A stretch of 64,000 nt of DNA. Origin: Candidatus Competibacter phosphatis. GTDB taxonomy: Bacteria; Pseudomonadota; Gammaproteobacteria; Competibacterales; Competibacteraceae. Position numbers and translations under genes: made by a program. The notes under the pieces were generated by a model. That model was not told the DNA's origin. It was given only the letters and a program-made list of their open reading frames with translations, and did no database searches. Where the stretch lies: assembly GCF_012939995.1 (NCBI RefSeq), contig NZ_SPMZ01000028.1, forward strand, positions 1 through 64,000, in the 5' to 3' direction. Shown here piece after piece: positions 10,542 through 20,092 of this stretch (positions are counted from its first letter, which is position 1; every line of letters starts with the position of its first letter).

Positions 10542-11672
10542 TCAGGAGTCGGTGGGTTTAGGGTTGATTTGGAAGTCGGGAGCCAGCTTGTTGTCGATCA
10601 CCACCGCCATGCCGTTGCGCAGCTTGAAGAGCCCGGTGGTGACGATGGTTTGCCCGGCGCTCAGTCCCGAATCGACCACCACGAAATCGCCGCGGGTCTT
10701 GCCGAGCCGCACGAACTGCTGGTTCAGCACCTTGTCGACCGCGCCGGTCTTTTCATCCTTCTTGTCCTCGACCACGAACACCGAATCGCCGTAGGGTGCG
10801 TACAGCACCGCCGTGGCGGGAATCATCAGCACCTGTTCGGTGGCCGGCAGCACGGCGGCGACATCGACGTACATGCCGGGTCGCAGCAGGCCCGATGGGT
10901 TCGCCAGCGTGGCCTGCATGCGCACGTTGCGGGTGACCGTTTCGACTTCGGGGTTGATCGCGGTCAATTTGCCTTCGAAATCCCGGTCGGGAAAGGCGTC
11001 GGTGGTCACCCGCACCGTCAGGCCCGTCTTGAGCTGGGCGAGGCGTTGCTGAGGCAGGGAAAAGTTCACGTACACCGGATCGAGCGATTGCAACGTGACG
11101 ATGGAGGTGCCGGTGTCGAGGAACTGGCCGAGGTTGACCTGGCGGATGCCGGCGCGGCCGGCGAAGGGCGCGCGGATCGTCTTCTTTTCGATGACGGCGC
11201 GGATGTTGTCGATCTGGGCGTCGGCCTGCTTGGCCTGGGCGTTGGCGCTATCGAGGTCGGCCTGGGACACCATGTTCTTGCCGCGCAGGTCGCGCGCGCG
11301 CACCAGGTTGGCGCGGGCCAGTTCGGCGCTGGCGACGACCGAACGCAGTTGGGCCTGCTCGACGCCGCTGTCGAGTTCCACCAGCAGCTCGCCGGCCCGC
11401 ACGTTCGCCCCGGATTCGAAAGCGATCTGTTTGACCGTGCCCGCCACCTCGGCGCTGAGCATGACACCCTGAACCGGGGCGATCGAGCCGACGGCGGTCA
11501 ATGTCGGCTGCCAGGTATCCCGCGTCACTTCGGCGGTGGTCACCGTCTCCGGCGGCGGCGTGAAATTGGCCCCTTGCGCGAACATGGTCTGAAACTGCAA
11601 GACCTTGAGGCCGGCGAGCGATCCCACCAGCAACAGCACGCCGATCAGGGCGAGGATGATTTTCTTGGCCAT
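10542..11672 (-). CDS. RND efflux periplasmic adaptor (MexE/AcrA-like)
   Basis: The 376-residue membrane fusion protein has an N-terminal helix (residues 4-22), lipoyl halves (EVAGTVKQIAFESGANVRAG and RAPFAGRAGIRQVNLGQFLD), an intervening helical hairpin and beta-barrel domains. It is first in a two-gene operon with the RND pump and ties that pump to an outer-membrane channel. The 147 bp upstream, shared with the end of the GGDEF gene, should carry the promoter, but no clear -35/-10 pair or regulator gene is visible there. Confidence 0.9.
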   Translation of the reverse strand: MAKKIILALIGVLLLVGSLAGLKVLQFQTMFAQGANFTPPPETVTTAEVTRDTWQPTLTAVGSIAPVQGVMLSAEVAGTVKQIAFESGANVRAGELLVELDSGVEQAQLRSVVASAELARANLVRARDLRGKNMVSQADLDSANAQAKQADAQIDNIRAVIEKKTIRAPFAGRAGIRQVNLGQFLDTGTSIVTLQSLDPVYVNFSLPQQRLAQLKTGLTVRVTTDAFPDRDFEGKLTAINPEVETVTRNVRMQATLANPSGLLRPGMYVDVAAVLPATEQVLMIPATAVLYAPYGDSVFVVEDKKDEKTGAVDKVLNQQFVRLGKTRGDFVVVDSGLSAGQTIVTTGLFKLRNGMAVVIDNKLAPDFQINPKPTDS

Positions 11673-11819
11673 ACGCTAAGGCTGTCCTTGACCGAATATT
11701 CATCGGTGATACTGGATGTTGATTTGAGGGGATTGAGCGCGAGCGTCCGAATCGTCCGCCAGCCGCAACCACTCGCGCCTACTGGGTCTTGAGCTCTGAA
11801 CAGGGGTACGATCTGGCGA

Positions 11820-12773
11820 TCAGGTCAAATCTCCGATCTGGGCTGCATTCGGATCTCCCAGAACCCGGTTTCTCCCCGCTTGTTTTGCCTGATACAAACG
11901 ATGATCGGCGCTCTCGATCAAGGTCTGGGGTTCCATATGCGGATCGGGCCGCAAGGTCGCCACGCCCATGCTGACGGTGACGAATGGACAAACCGGCGAG
12001 AGCGGGTGATCGCTCCGCCGAGATGCGACTCGTTCCCGCAACCGTTCCGCTATCGCCATGGCGCCGGTGTGATCGGTCGCCGGCAACACACAGGCGAATT
12101 CCTCGCCGCCGTAACGGGCCACCAAATCGGTGCGCCGCGACAATCCTTCCGCCAGTGTTTGCGCCACGGTTTTCAAGCATCGGTCGCCAGCGGGGTGGCC
12201 ATAATGGTCGTTGTAGGCCTTGAAGTAGTCCACATCCGCCAAAATCAGCGAAAGCGGTCTCCCAGTACGAGCCGCGCACAACCATTCGCTCTTTAGGAAC
12301 TCATCGAAGCGGCGGCGGTTGGGGATTCCGGTCAGGCAGTCGGTCAGCGAGAGCGTGGCCAGAAAATCCCGGTAGCGTTTCAATTCCAGATGAATGCCAA
12401 CCCGCAGTTTGACAATGCCGGGGCGCACCGGTTTGGTCAGATAATCGACGGCGCCCAGTTGCAGGCCGATCTCCTCGTCTTCCTCTTGATCCTTGGCGGT
12501 CACGAAGATGACCGGTATTTCCCGAGTGTCTGGATTTTGTTTCAGTCGAACGCAGACTTCGCGTCCATCCATCTCCGGCATGAGGACGTCCAAGAGGATC
12601 AGATCCGGTAACTGCTCCCGCGCCACGGCCAGCGCGTCCGAACCATTGGTGGCGAAGAGAACTCGATAATGATCGGACAGCACATTGTTCAAGATTTCAA
12701 TGTTTTCGATCATATCGTCGACCACCAGAAGGGTCGCTCGCTGTTCACCGAGCAGGGTCATCTTCTCTTCCAT
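11820..12773 (-). CDS. Response regulator with GGDEF output (diguanylate cyclase)
   Basis: The 317-residue protein has an N-terminal receiver with phosphoacceptor Asp62 (LILLDVLMPEMDG) and conserved Lys114 (YLTKP), a short linker, then a GGDEF domain. The active-site motif is GGEEF (222-226), competent for c-di-GMP synthesis. RxxD at 213-216, five residues before it, is an intact inhibitory I-site. The layout resembles a PleD/WspR-type cyclase with one receiver. The start overlaps the end of the upstream hybrid kinase gene by 29 bp (an ATG at 12761 is an alternative), so the kinase is its likely phosphodonor. Last gene of a four-gene operon. Confidence 0.9.
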   Translation of the reverse strand: MEEKMTLLGEQRATLLVVDDMIENIEILNNVLSDHYRVLFATNGSDALAVAREQLPDLILLDVLMPEMDGREVCVRLKQNPDTREIPVIFVTAKDQEEDEEIGLQLGAVDYLTKPVRPGIVKLRVGIHLELKRYRDFLATLSLTDCLTGIPNRRRFDEFLKSEWLCAARTGRPLSLILADVDYFKAYNDHYGHPAGDRCLKTVAQTLAEGLSRRTDLVARYGGEEFACVLPATDHTGAMAIAERLRERVASRRSDHPLSPVCPFVTVSMGVATLRPDPHMEPQTLIESADHRLYQAKQAGRNRVLGDPNAAQIGDLT

Positions 12774-15249
12774 CGAGCACGATTCCCAGGGAGTTGGCCA
12801 TGCAGGTCAGGACCCGCAGCGCCTCGGTAAAATTTAGTCGTTCAATCTGCTGACCGACTTCGTGCAATTGATGTCGGGTTGCAAGGTCCACGGCCTGAGC
12901 CGCCACCTCGCCAAACAGCTTTCTCGCCCGAAGATCGCGCGCTGCAAGCAATTTCGCCAAATCATTCAGCATCTTCGCCCACTGTTGACGGCCAAGCGGC
13001 GGTTCGGTCGCCGATCGCGGAAGTATCGCCGGGTCCGCCGTCGGATTCAGCGCCAGTTCCTGGATGCTTGTCAGTGCCTCGCGCAACGCCACTTCCGCTT
13101 GTGTCAGGCATCGGGGAACGTCATCGGTCCCATCGTTTAGCGCCCGTTCCAAGCTCCGCATCGCCTGTTCCAAGGATACGGCGGAAAGATTTGCCGCTAC
13201 TCCGGTCAAGGCATGCGCCCGATGTATCGCCTGTTTCCAGTCGTCGGCATCCAGGGCTATCCGGATTTCCGCCAGCATGTTGCCGTAGTGGTCGGGAAAG
13301 CGCGCCAAAAGCCGCCGGTGGAGCGCTTCGTTACCGCCAAATCGCCGCTGGCTGGCCACCAGGTCGAAACCCGGCATTGCGGCGGGTAAGGAGGATGCGG
13401 CGGCGGTGTTGGGCGACGCTTCGGCTCCGGGTTCCGCGCCCGAATGGGTGACCGGTTGCGCGGATGTGACCGCCGCCTTCTTAATCCAACGCTGCAAGGT
13501 CCGGTACAAGATCGGGACATTGATCGGCTTGGCCAGATAATCGTTCATGCCGGCGGCCAAGCAGCGTTCTCGTTCCCCAGCCAGCACATTGGCGGTCATC
13601 GCGATCACCGGCAGCTCGGCATGGCGCGGATCGGCTCGCAGCCGCCGAGTGGCTTCGTAACCGTCCAGCACCGGCATCTGCAAGTCCATCAGTACGACAT
13701 CGAATCCGCTGGGATTGGCTCGTACCTGGTCTAGCGCTTCCTGGCCATTGTCGGCCATCCACACCAGCAATCCAGCCTGACGCAGAATATCCCCGGCCAC
13801 TTCCTGATTGATGGGTTGATCCTCCACCAGCAGCACCCGAGCCCCACGCAATTGAGTCGCTTCTTCAAGCGAACGGACCGGCCGTTGGGTGGATTCCGTT
13901 TGGGACGGTTCGGCGTGGCCGAAAGTGGCGGTAAAACGAAAGACGCTGCCTTGGCCCAGGGTGCTGGTCACTTCGATCCGCCCACCCATCATTTCCACCA
14001 ACCGTTGGCTGATCGCCAAGCCTAGCCCGGTGCCGCCGAAGCGCCGGGTGATCGAGGAGTCCGCCTGACTGAACACTTGAAAAAGCCGAGCCTGTTGTTC
14101 CGGTGTAATGCCGATGCCGGTGTCCCGCACCGCGAATTCCAAAATGGTTTGTTCCGAGGAACTCTCCATCATTCGGATAAAAACCTCAACCTCGCCGTGT
14201 TCGGTGAACTTGATCGCGTTTCCCGCCAGGTTCAGCAGTACTTGCCCCAAGCGACCGGGGTCGCCGCGCAGATACTTCGGCACCCGTTCATCCTCATGAA
14301 ACTTGAGTTTCAGTCCCTTCTCGATGGCTTGAAATCCCAGCGCGCTGCGAATTTGGTCCAAGACCGCGCACAAATCGAAGGATACGACCTCAAGCTCCAA
14401 ATGTTCGGCTTCGATCTTGGAGAAGTCCAGGGTATCGTTGACGAGTGTCAGCAGTGTATGCGCCGAGTGTTCCATTTTTCTTAACCGATCATCCAGCCTT
14501 GGTGGCGGCTGGTCTTGCCGGGCCAGGTGGAGCAACCCTTGAATGGCGTTGATCGGAGTACGGATTTCATGACTCATGTTGGCTAGAAACTGACTCTTGG
14601 CCCGATTGGCTTCATGTGCCTCCTGTTCAGCCCGCTGCCGTTCCAGCACCTCGCAGCGCAGGCGATGACCCAAGGCAAGCACCCATCGCCAGACCACCAG
14701 CAGCAGCACCAGAATCAATAGGGACTCGGCGATCAAGGTCCGACGAATGTCTAGCTTCAGCGTCTGAAAAAACAGGGGGCTGACATAAAACCGGGCAATG
14801 CCCAGCAGTTCATCGGTTAAGGGGGCATAAAGTGGGACTTCGACTCGAAAATAGTCTTGGCGATCCATGTGTCCTCGTCCCAAATCCAACGTTCCCTTGG
14901 CGGCGGGTATGACTTCGTAGTCCAACTCCAGCATCAGCCCAACGATAAGAGGCTGACCGGTGGCCGGATCGGTGACGAGCAGAATTTTATCCATTGCCGC
15001 AATCACCTCGTTGACGGAAATCGTATCGCCGCGCGGTTGCAATACTTCCGCCAGAGGAACCGCCTGCGCTTGGGCCAGCAGTTTGGCGTTGGCATCCGCC
15101 GCCAGAAATAAGCGGGGTTGCAGCAAGACGAACCAGTAAACCGCCGTTACGCCCGCTACCGCTAGCACCAGCGACATGAATGACAGCGTGAGCTGGAAAA
15201 CGATCCGGTCGGCTTGCCGCCTGGCATGATGACCGGCGCCTTTAGTCAT
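12745..15249 (-). CDS. Hybrid histidine kinase (periplasmic sensor, HisKA, HATPase, REC, HPt)
   Basis: The 834-residue protein has a membrane helix at about 18-40, a periplasmic sensor of about 125 residues, a second helix at about 172-192, a coiled coil, and HisKA with His227 (MSHEIRTPINAI). The ATPase domain shows its N, G1 and G2 boxes (NLAGNAIKFT, DTGIGI, GGTGLGLAI). A receiver (VLMDLQMPVLDG) and an HPt domain with AIHRAHALTGVAANL follow. It is a full His-Asp-His phosphorelay lacking only the final receiver, which the next gene supplies. The sensor looks like the LapD/CHASE-like regions found beside YfiR-type proteins. The start overlaps the YfiR-like gene by 8 bp. Confidence 0.9.
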   Translation of the reverse strand: MTKGAGHHARRQADRIVFQLTLSFMSLVLAVAGVTAVYWFVLLQPRLFLAADANAKLLAQAQAVPLAEVLQPRGDTISVNEVIAAMDKILLVTDPATGQPLIVGLMLELDYEVIPAAKGTLDLGRGHMDRQDYFRVEVPLYAPLTDELLGIARFYVSPLFFQTLKLDIRRTLIAESLLILVLLLVVWRWVLALGHRLRCEVLERQRAEQEAHEANRAKSQFLANMSHEIRTPINAIQGLLHLARQDQPPPRLDDRLRKMEHSAHTLLTLVNDTLDFSKIEAEHLELEVVSFDLCAVLDQIRSALGFQAIEKGLKLKFHEDERVPKYLRGDPGRLGQVLLNLAGNAIKFTEHGEVEVFIRMMESSSEQTILEFAVRDTGIGITPEQQARLFQVFSQADSSITRRFGGTGLGLAISQRLVEMMGGRIEVTSTLGQGSVFRFTATFGHAEPSQTESTQRPVRSLEEATQLRGARVLLVEDQPINQEVAGDILRQAGLLVWMADNGQEALDQVRANPSGFDVVLMDLQMPVLDGYEATRRLRADPRHAELPVIAMTANVLAGERERCLAAGMNDYLAKPINVPILYRTLQRWIKKAAVTSAQPVTHSGAEPGAEASPNTAAASSLPAAMPGFDLVASQRRFGGNEALHRRLLARFPDHYGNMLAEIRIALDADDWKQAIHRAHALTGVAANLSAVSLEQAMRSLERALNDGTDDVPRCLTQAEVALREALTSIQELALNPTADPAILPRSATEPPLGRQQWAKMLNDLAKLLAARDLRARKLFGEVAAQAVDLATRHQLHEVGQQIERLNFTEALRVLTCMANSLGIVLDGREDDPAR

Positions 15250-15832
15250 GAATCTTGGCTACTTTGAGCAAGAGACTGTTCAGCCGGATACCGGACTGCT
15301 TCAAAGTGGTCTCGTTGATATAGGGCATGACCCGCACCTCGATGGCTAAGCCGGCCAAGGTTCCCTTTTCCACCTGCCCCGCGAACGGGGAAAATACGAT
15401 TCGCTGGTGATCGATGCCATACCGAATGATCGCCTCCAAAGCAGGGTCCGGTAGCGGCTGCACCAGATAAATGGCTGCTGGCGTTCGCTGCCGCAACTCC
15501 TTGAGATGAGCGAGATCGGTGAGAGTGATCTGGATGGGAAAATTTCTGATCTTGCCTTGCTCGCTACCGCGACCCGATTCTTGCAGCGCCGTGGCGAATT
15601 GCTCGGCCTGGGTCCGATCATCCTGATAGACCAAGGCCAATTCCAACCGGCCTTCGGCATTCACTTTCTCCGCCAAATCCCGATCCGCCGCCAGCATGGT
15701 GCGAAACAGGCGCAGCCCGATCTGAACCCGTTGTTCCTGCGGACCGCCCAACGCCCCATGCAAAACGCTCAGGAAGCCCAGCAGGATTCCCAACAACAAT
15801 GACAGATGGTTCGGCGAGCGAGAACCGGGCAT
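15242..15832 (-). CDS. YfiR/DUF4154-like periplasmic protein
   Basis: About 196 residues from the ATG at 15832, with a signal peptide (LSLLLGILLGFLSVLHGALG). An in-frame ATG at 15874 overlaps the TonB receptor gene but would put 14 polar residues before the signal. The mature domain ends IEVRVMPYINETTLKQSGI and NSLLLKVAKI, which fits the YfiR (DUF4154) family ending. YfiR proteins restrain a membrane partner that controls c-di-GMP. Here the partner would be the neighbouring hybrid kinase instead of a membrane cyclase. Family assignment is by pattern, not by a search. Confidence 0.65.
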   Translation of the reverse strand: MPGSRSPNHLSLLLGILLGFLSVLHGALGGPQEQRVQIGLRLFRTMLAADRDLAEKVNAEGRLELALVYQDDRTQAEQFATALQESGRGSEQGKIRNFPIQITLTDLAHLKELRQRTPAAIYLVQPLPDPALEAIIRYGIDHQRIVFSPFAGQVEKGTLAGLAIEVRVMPYINETTLKQSGIRLNSLLLKVAKIHD

Positions 15833-15870
15833 TGTGCAACGATTACTCCAGCCATTCCGGGCGGGCGGCA

Positions 15871-17769
15871 TCAAAAGTCATACGAAATCTGTCCCCAGAT
15901 CAGGCTATCGGGAAAATCGGAAGTGATCACGCGGAGCGGACCTCCGATCAGGGAGCGCTGATCCGCCTGCAAAAGATTGCGCACCCCCAGCCGCAGCGTC
16001 AGTCCTTTTGTCCAGATATCGAACAGGTTCAGGGTGACGGCGACCCGGTGTTCCGCTGCGGAATCCACGCTCGCGGCATGGCGTTCGCCTATATAGTTCC
16101 AATAAGCAGTGAGCAGCATTCGGTCGGTGGGCCGGTAGAACAAGGCCAGGTTCCCTAGCCAATCGGTGGTACCAGGATCTTGGTTATTGGTTCTTTCGCC
16201 GGGAGGTAGCATGCGACCGTCTCGGCTATCGCTGTAAGAGAGATTGAACGAGGACTTGAACTGAGGGGACCATTGTTGTTCCCATTCCAGTTCCACGCCC
16301 GCTGTCCGTGATGAACCGACGTTGCCAAAATCGAAACTGGGCGATCCCAAAGGGGTGATATGATTTTCCATCTGGGAATGAAACAGTGTCAGCCGCAGCA
16401 CCCGATCCGCTAGGCGATTGATGTAGCTGAGTTCGGTGGTTGCCACGGTTTCCGGCTCCAGATCAATCTGGGTATTGTTCGGAAATAGCTCCCAGAATGT
16501 CGGTGCTCTGTAGCCTTCGGCATACTGGGCTTTCAGAATATGGACATCCGAGAGTCGCCACACGGCGGCCAAACGAGGGGTGAGGAGATTCAGATCAAGA
16601 TCGTCGCGATGGTCGAAACGCAGACCGGCGGTGATCGACAGCCGGTCGGACGCCTCATACTGATCCTGTAGGCTGATACCGTAGTAACGCCAGTTTACAT
16701 CGCTCTGATTCACCGCCGGAGGTCGGGGGTTGTTGGAGGGAGGACTGGGTGACGCTTTAAAAGCTTCCTCGATACGAGTGTCTGCATACGAGAACTGCGC
16801 TAACCAGCGATGACGTTCCATCCCCCGCCAGGAAAGTTCCCCGCGCCCTTCCCAGGTGTGCCCCAGAAAGTGCTGACCCCTTGTCTCAAAATCATTATCC
16901 AGGTAAGAACCATACAGGTTCGCGGTGGTGTTCGCCGTCAGTTCGAAGGTTTGACGCGCCTCGAAGGCCTCGGTGCGTTCGTTGTAGCCTACCCCCTGGT
17001 CATTTTGATAGTCGCGATGAATGGCCTGAGCGGTGAGTTGGAATCCCCGATGCGCAAAGATGGCGATACCGGATGGTTGGTCGTCCTGAGCGTGGAGGCC
17101 GACCTGGGCTTCCACCGAATTACCGGTTAGACCGGCAATATTGAGACTGAACCGGGTGGCGTCGTCCTCACTTCGATAAGCATACTGTCCTCCGAGCGTG
17201 GTCGTGCCATGTTCGTCCACCCGCGCGAATGTTCGAGTATTCTCTTTGCGGGTCAGAATATTGAGTACCCCATTATAGGCATAGTCGCCGTACAGGATCG
17301 CGCCAGGACCCCGGATAAACTCGATGCGATCCACCTGCTCGATCGGCAGGGATAATGCTTGGGAGGAAAGCCCAGAATTGTCTCGACTCATTGGCACCGA
17401 GTTCAACAGCACCTTGATATTGCCGGAGTTAAACGGAGCGCTGAATCCTCGGACCGCCACCAGCAAACCTCCCTGACCTCCCTGGTTGATCATTACGCCG
17501 GGAATCAGGGCCAGCGCGTCCCAGACCGTGCGCATGCCCAGTGCTTCCAAATCCCGGCCTTGCAAAACCGTCACCATGCCTGGCACATAATCGGCGTTCA
17601 GTCGGTTTTTGGTGGCGATTTCGGTGCTTTCGTCCAACACCTGCATTAGTTCCCTCAACCATTGTTCGTCTTCGCTGGCTGGGACAGCGGCCAAATCAGC
17701 GGAAGCTTCCTCGGCCAATGATGGGATACTAATGCTCAGCGAGAACGTTGTTGCCAGCACCCATTTCAT
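15871..17769 (-). CDS. TonB-dependent outer-membrane receptor
   Basis: About 632 residues from the ATG at 17769, chosen because it gives a clean signal peptide (MKWVLATTFSLSISIPSLAE). A plug domain follows (VPGMVTVLQGRDLEALG, ALALIPGVMINQ, RIEFIRGPGAILYGDYAYNG), then a beta-barrel ending in aromatic residues (LIWGQISYDF). The TonB box is not obvious; EIATKNRL is the nearest candidate. It is first in an operon with YfiR-like, hybrid kinase and GGDEF genes, so it more likely works as a ligand gate for signalling than as a simple importer. The ligand cannot be read from sequence, and no siderophore or cobalamin genes lie nearby. Confidence 0.88.
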   Translation of the reverse strand: MKWVLATTFSLSISIPSLAEEASADLAAVPASEDEQWLRELMQVLDESTEIATKNRLNADYVPGMVTVLQGRDLEALGMRTVWDALALIPGVMINQGGQGGLLVAVRGFSAPFNSGNIKVLLNSVPMSRDNSGLSSQALSLPIEQVDRIEFIRGPGAILYGDYAYNGVLNILTRKENTRTFARVDEHGTTTLGGQYAYRSEDDATRFSLNIAGLTGNSVEAQVGLHAQDDQPSGIAIFAHRGFQLTAQAIHRDYQNDQGVGYNERTEAFEARQTFELTANTTANLYGSYLDNDFETRGQHFLGHTWEGRGELSWRGMERHRWLAQFSYADTRIEEAFKASPSPPSNNPRPPAVNQSDVNWRYYGISLQDQYEASDRLSITAGLRFDHRDDLDLNLLTPRLAAVWRLSDVHILKAQYAEGYRAPTFWELFPNNTQIDLEPETVATTELSYINRLADRVLRLTLFHSQMENHITPLGSPSFDFGNVGSSRTAGVELEWEQQWSPQFKSSFNLSYSDSRDGRMLPPGERTNNQDPGTTDWLGNLALFYRPTDRMLLTAYWNYIGERHAASVDSAAEHRVAVTLNLFDIWTKGLTLRLGVRNLLQADQRSLIGGPLRVITSDFPDSLIWGQISYDF

Positions 17770-18283
17770 CCAACATCTTGGCCTGTCACTATGGTTTATC
17801 ACATCACGGGTGATTTCAATTTTCCGGCGGGCACGGCAGATGGTCACCATTTCATGGATCATCATCGTGTTTTACTCCGGTTCACCATATCTCGACTATT
17901 GCCATTCGATTTCATGAAAAATCAACTGGTCACGGATACCCATCCACAACTTTCATTATTAAGCAAAGTCAAATGACCAGACAAAATTTTCCAGGTTGGT
18001 GGCCAAACAGTTAATGTTAGGCCATGGTGTTCCTCTCTGATTGACGGAATCGCCATTTCGAGTGACCCCGGTGCTCTGTGTCGCTTCTCTTGGTCAAGAA
18101 TGAAAAGCCACAATTCGAAAAGAATTGCCATGGTGTCGACCAGTAGTGGCGGATGGTCGAGCCTGAGTTTGTCCGACAGTCTGAGAGTCGACCAAAATCT
18201 GGGTTGGATCGAGACTGGACGTGCATGTATCCCCCGCCGAAATCGAGGATGCGGGGAAGGTCGTTGGATGGCGAGGAGAAACC
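17770..18283. other. 514-bp gap between divergent TonB-receptor operon and phosphatase gene
   Basis: No convincing gene is seen. The stretch is less GC-rich than its surroundings and should hold both divergent promoters. Visible items are a direct repeat GTCGACCA at 18135-18142 and 18187-18194, and a good ribosome site (GAGGAG) before the ATG at 18284. Short open frames here lack a ribosome site and any recognisable family. Confidence 0.5.
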
Positions 18284-18910
18284 ATGAAGCACCCGCAATC
18301 TTTAACCGCATGGTCCTGGCGCCTGAACTGGGACACGATCCGACACGATCTGACGATCGGTAGCTGCCCGCGTGGCCCGGCCGATCTCGATCGACTCCAG
18401 GCCGAAGCCCGGATTTCGGCGGTGCTGTCGTTGCAGCACGACGAGTGCCTGGAAAAATTGGAAATCGATTATCCGCGACTCGCGCGTCACGGCCGTGCCC
18501 AGGGTCTGCGCATGGAACGCAGCCCGATGCGCGATTTCGAGCCCGAGGACCAGCGCCGCCGCTTGCCCGAGGCCGTTCGGATTCTGCACGATCTACTCAG
18601 CCAGGGTCATCGGGTTTATTTGCACTGCACCGCCGGCATCAACCGTTCGTCGCTGGTGGCGGTGGCCTATCTGACCTGGATCGAAGGCCAGTCGCTGGAC
18701 GACGCCATGGCCCTGCTGCAAGGCGCCCGACCGGAAGTCAGTCCTTACTGGGACGCTTACGAAGGATGCGGGCAGGATCTGATTGCCCGCCATGCCGACC
18801 AAATTCGTCAGCGCATCGCCGAACTGAGCCGCCAAGACCCTGGACGGAGCGCCAAAATCCACCGGTCGCGGGCGGAACGGGAAATAATCCGGACCGTGCT
18901 GATCGGCTGA
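18284..18910 (+). CDS. Dual-specificity phosphatase resembling plant glucan phosphatases SEX4/LSF2
   Basis: The ATG at 18284 has GAGGAG just upstream. The 208-residue phosphatase domain has the signature HCTAGINRS (Cys115, Arg121) and general acid Asp84 (MRDFEPED). It begins with GSCPRGPADLDRL, and the sequence LSLQHDECLEKLEIDYPRL follows. Those features, with the CTAGxxR loop and the R-LPEAV helix, are the layout I recall for SEX4 and LSF2, which dephosphorylate starch. No carbohydrate-binding module is present, so it is closer to LSF2. Glycogen phosphate removal is a reasonable inference; a protein or RNA phosphatase role is not excluded. No glycogen genes lie nearby. Confidence 0.75.
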   Translation: MKHPQSLTAWSWRLNWDTIRHDLTIGSCPRGPADLDRLQAEARISAVLSLQHDECLEKLEIDYPRLARHGRAQGLRMERSPMRDFEPEDQRRRLPEAVRILHDLLSQGHRVYLHCTAGINRSSLVAVAYLTWIEGQSLDDAMALLQGARPEVSPYWDAYEGCGQDLIARHADQIRQRIAELSRQDPGRSAKIHRSRAEREIIRTVLIG

Positions 18911-19017
18911 TGGCATCAGGCGTGCTTTGCTGATCGCCGTTCGTTCGGAAGATGATTAGTTCGTGGTGAGGGGCGGAGCTTGAATCGATACCGCTCATCC
19001 TTGACTCGCGGGGGAAT

Positions 19018-20010
19018 TCACCCCTCGTCGTGATCGATATCGACCGCCGGTGGGGAAGGGTCTTGTCCTACTTTTGAAACGATCAGCGCATGGCTTTCAT
19101 GAACCAACGTGGCGGTATGCAGTTCGCCGTAGTCGGCGGTCACGAAAAAGCCGCGAACCGAACCGCTGACGGGTAGGTTGTGCTGGAACTCCAGCAATGC
19201 CTTACAGAAAAATCGGTTGCAGAGATCCGAACGCATCTCCCGAAGCAAAGCGCAACCATCGGCCTGATGATAGAGGCAGGAATCTCGATAGGTCCGAGAG
19301 CCCACACGGCCCAAGTAGGCGGCGGTCACGGCGGAAGCGTCCTGTTCCGGATGCGCCGCCCGATAAGCGCGCAGGGTCTCGACGTCGAGATAGGCGTGAT
19401 CCCCACCACCCTGACAGCAGAAACCTCGGCAGCGCGCGCAGGCTTGTTCCAGTACCGTCCGGACGCGGGGTTCCGGCTCGGGTGGCCGCGTCGATGGGCG
19501 CTCCGGCGGTTCGACGGGCGCTGGGGATGGGTCGAAGGCTTGCTCGACCAGCGCCGTCAAGCTCGCCCGGAAAACCTCTTTGCGCTGCTCCGGCAGCGGG
19601 GCGAGCCCCGCCGTCACGGAGGGCGTCACCACCAGGGGAAAGGAGTCCGGCTCGCGGATGCCGAAAGCGGCCAATACCCGGTCGCGCAACCGCGTGGCAT
19701 CTTCGATCTCCCGCCGCAGCAGAGCCGTGTAACGAGCTTGGTTGCGCTCGTACACCTGAACCGCATAGTCCTTGACCGCCGCCCGCTGGCACGTCGCGGT
19801 GGCGCAGGTTTGGGTCGGCTGCTCCCGCGCCGACAGCGGGCGACCGCAAACCCGGCAGACTTGGCCCCGCCGTTGTAGCAGCGAATAGCGTTGGTGACAC
19901 TCCGCACGTACGCAAAGTGAGCGGGGCCGCGCCGGACCGAAAGGCAGCGGAGCCTGGCAGATCAGGCAGATGGATGCCGTCGGGCTCTGGAGATCGGGCG
20001 GGACCAGCAT
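19018..20010 (-). CDS. Cysteine-rich protein with zinc-ribbon-like N-terminus and YkgJ-like CxxCxxxCC domain
   Basis: The 330-residue protein is predicted cytosolic. The N-terminus has paired CxxC knuckles (CLICQ, CVRAEC, CRVCG, CATATC), so two zinc ribbons are likely. A charged helix, a proline-rich linker and a C-terminal domain follow. That domain has CARCRGFCC and later cysteines (SCLYH, CALL, LCNRFFCKALL), which fits the YkgJ/FliB-like metal-chelating family. Function unknown. It is the last gene of a possible long minus-strand operon of signalling genes. Confidence 0.7.
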   Translation of the reverse strand: MLVPPDLQSPTASICLICQAPLPFGPARPRSLCVRAECHQRYSLLQRRGQVCRVCGRPLSAREQPTQTCATATCQRAAVKDYAVQVYERNQARYTALLRREIEDATRLRDRVLAAFGIREPDSFPLVVTPSVTAGLAPLPEQRKEVFRASLTALVEQAFDPSPAPVEPPERPSTRPPEPEPRVRTVLEQACARCRGFCCQGGGDHAYLDVETLRAYRAAHPEQDASAVTAAYLGRVGSRTYRDSCLYHQADGCALLREMRSDLCNRFFCKALLEFQHNLPVSGSVRGFFVTADYGELHTATLVHESHALIVSKVGQDPSPPAVDIDHDEG

Positions 20011-20092
20011 GACAGTTTACCGGGGTTGGGGTGTTCGACCACCAACAATCGGGATACCCGCACGCTTCGCATGGAGTGGCCTGACGGTTCGG

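Noticed and set aside
18135-18194. Direct repeat GTCGACCA as a regulatory site
   Set aside because: Only two 8-bp copies 52 bp apart; too weak without conservation data.
17922-18311. Minus-strand open frame in the gap upstream of the phosphatase gene
   Set aside because: Overlaps the phosphatase start, has no ribosome site and no family resemblance.
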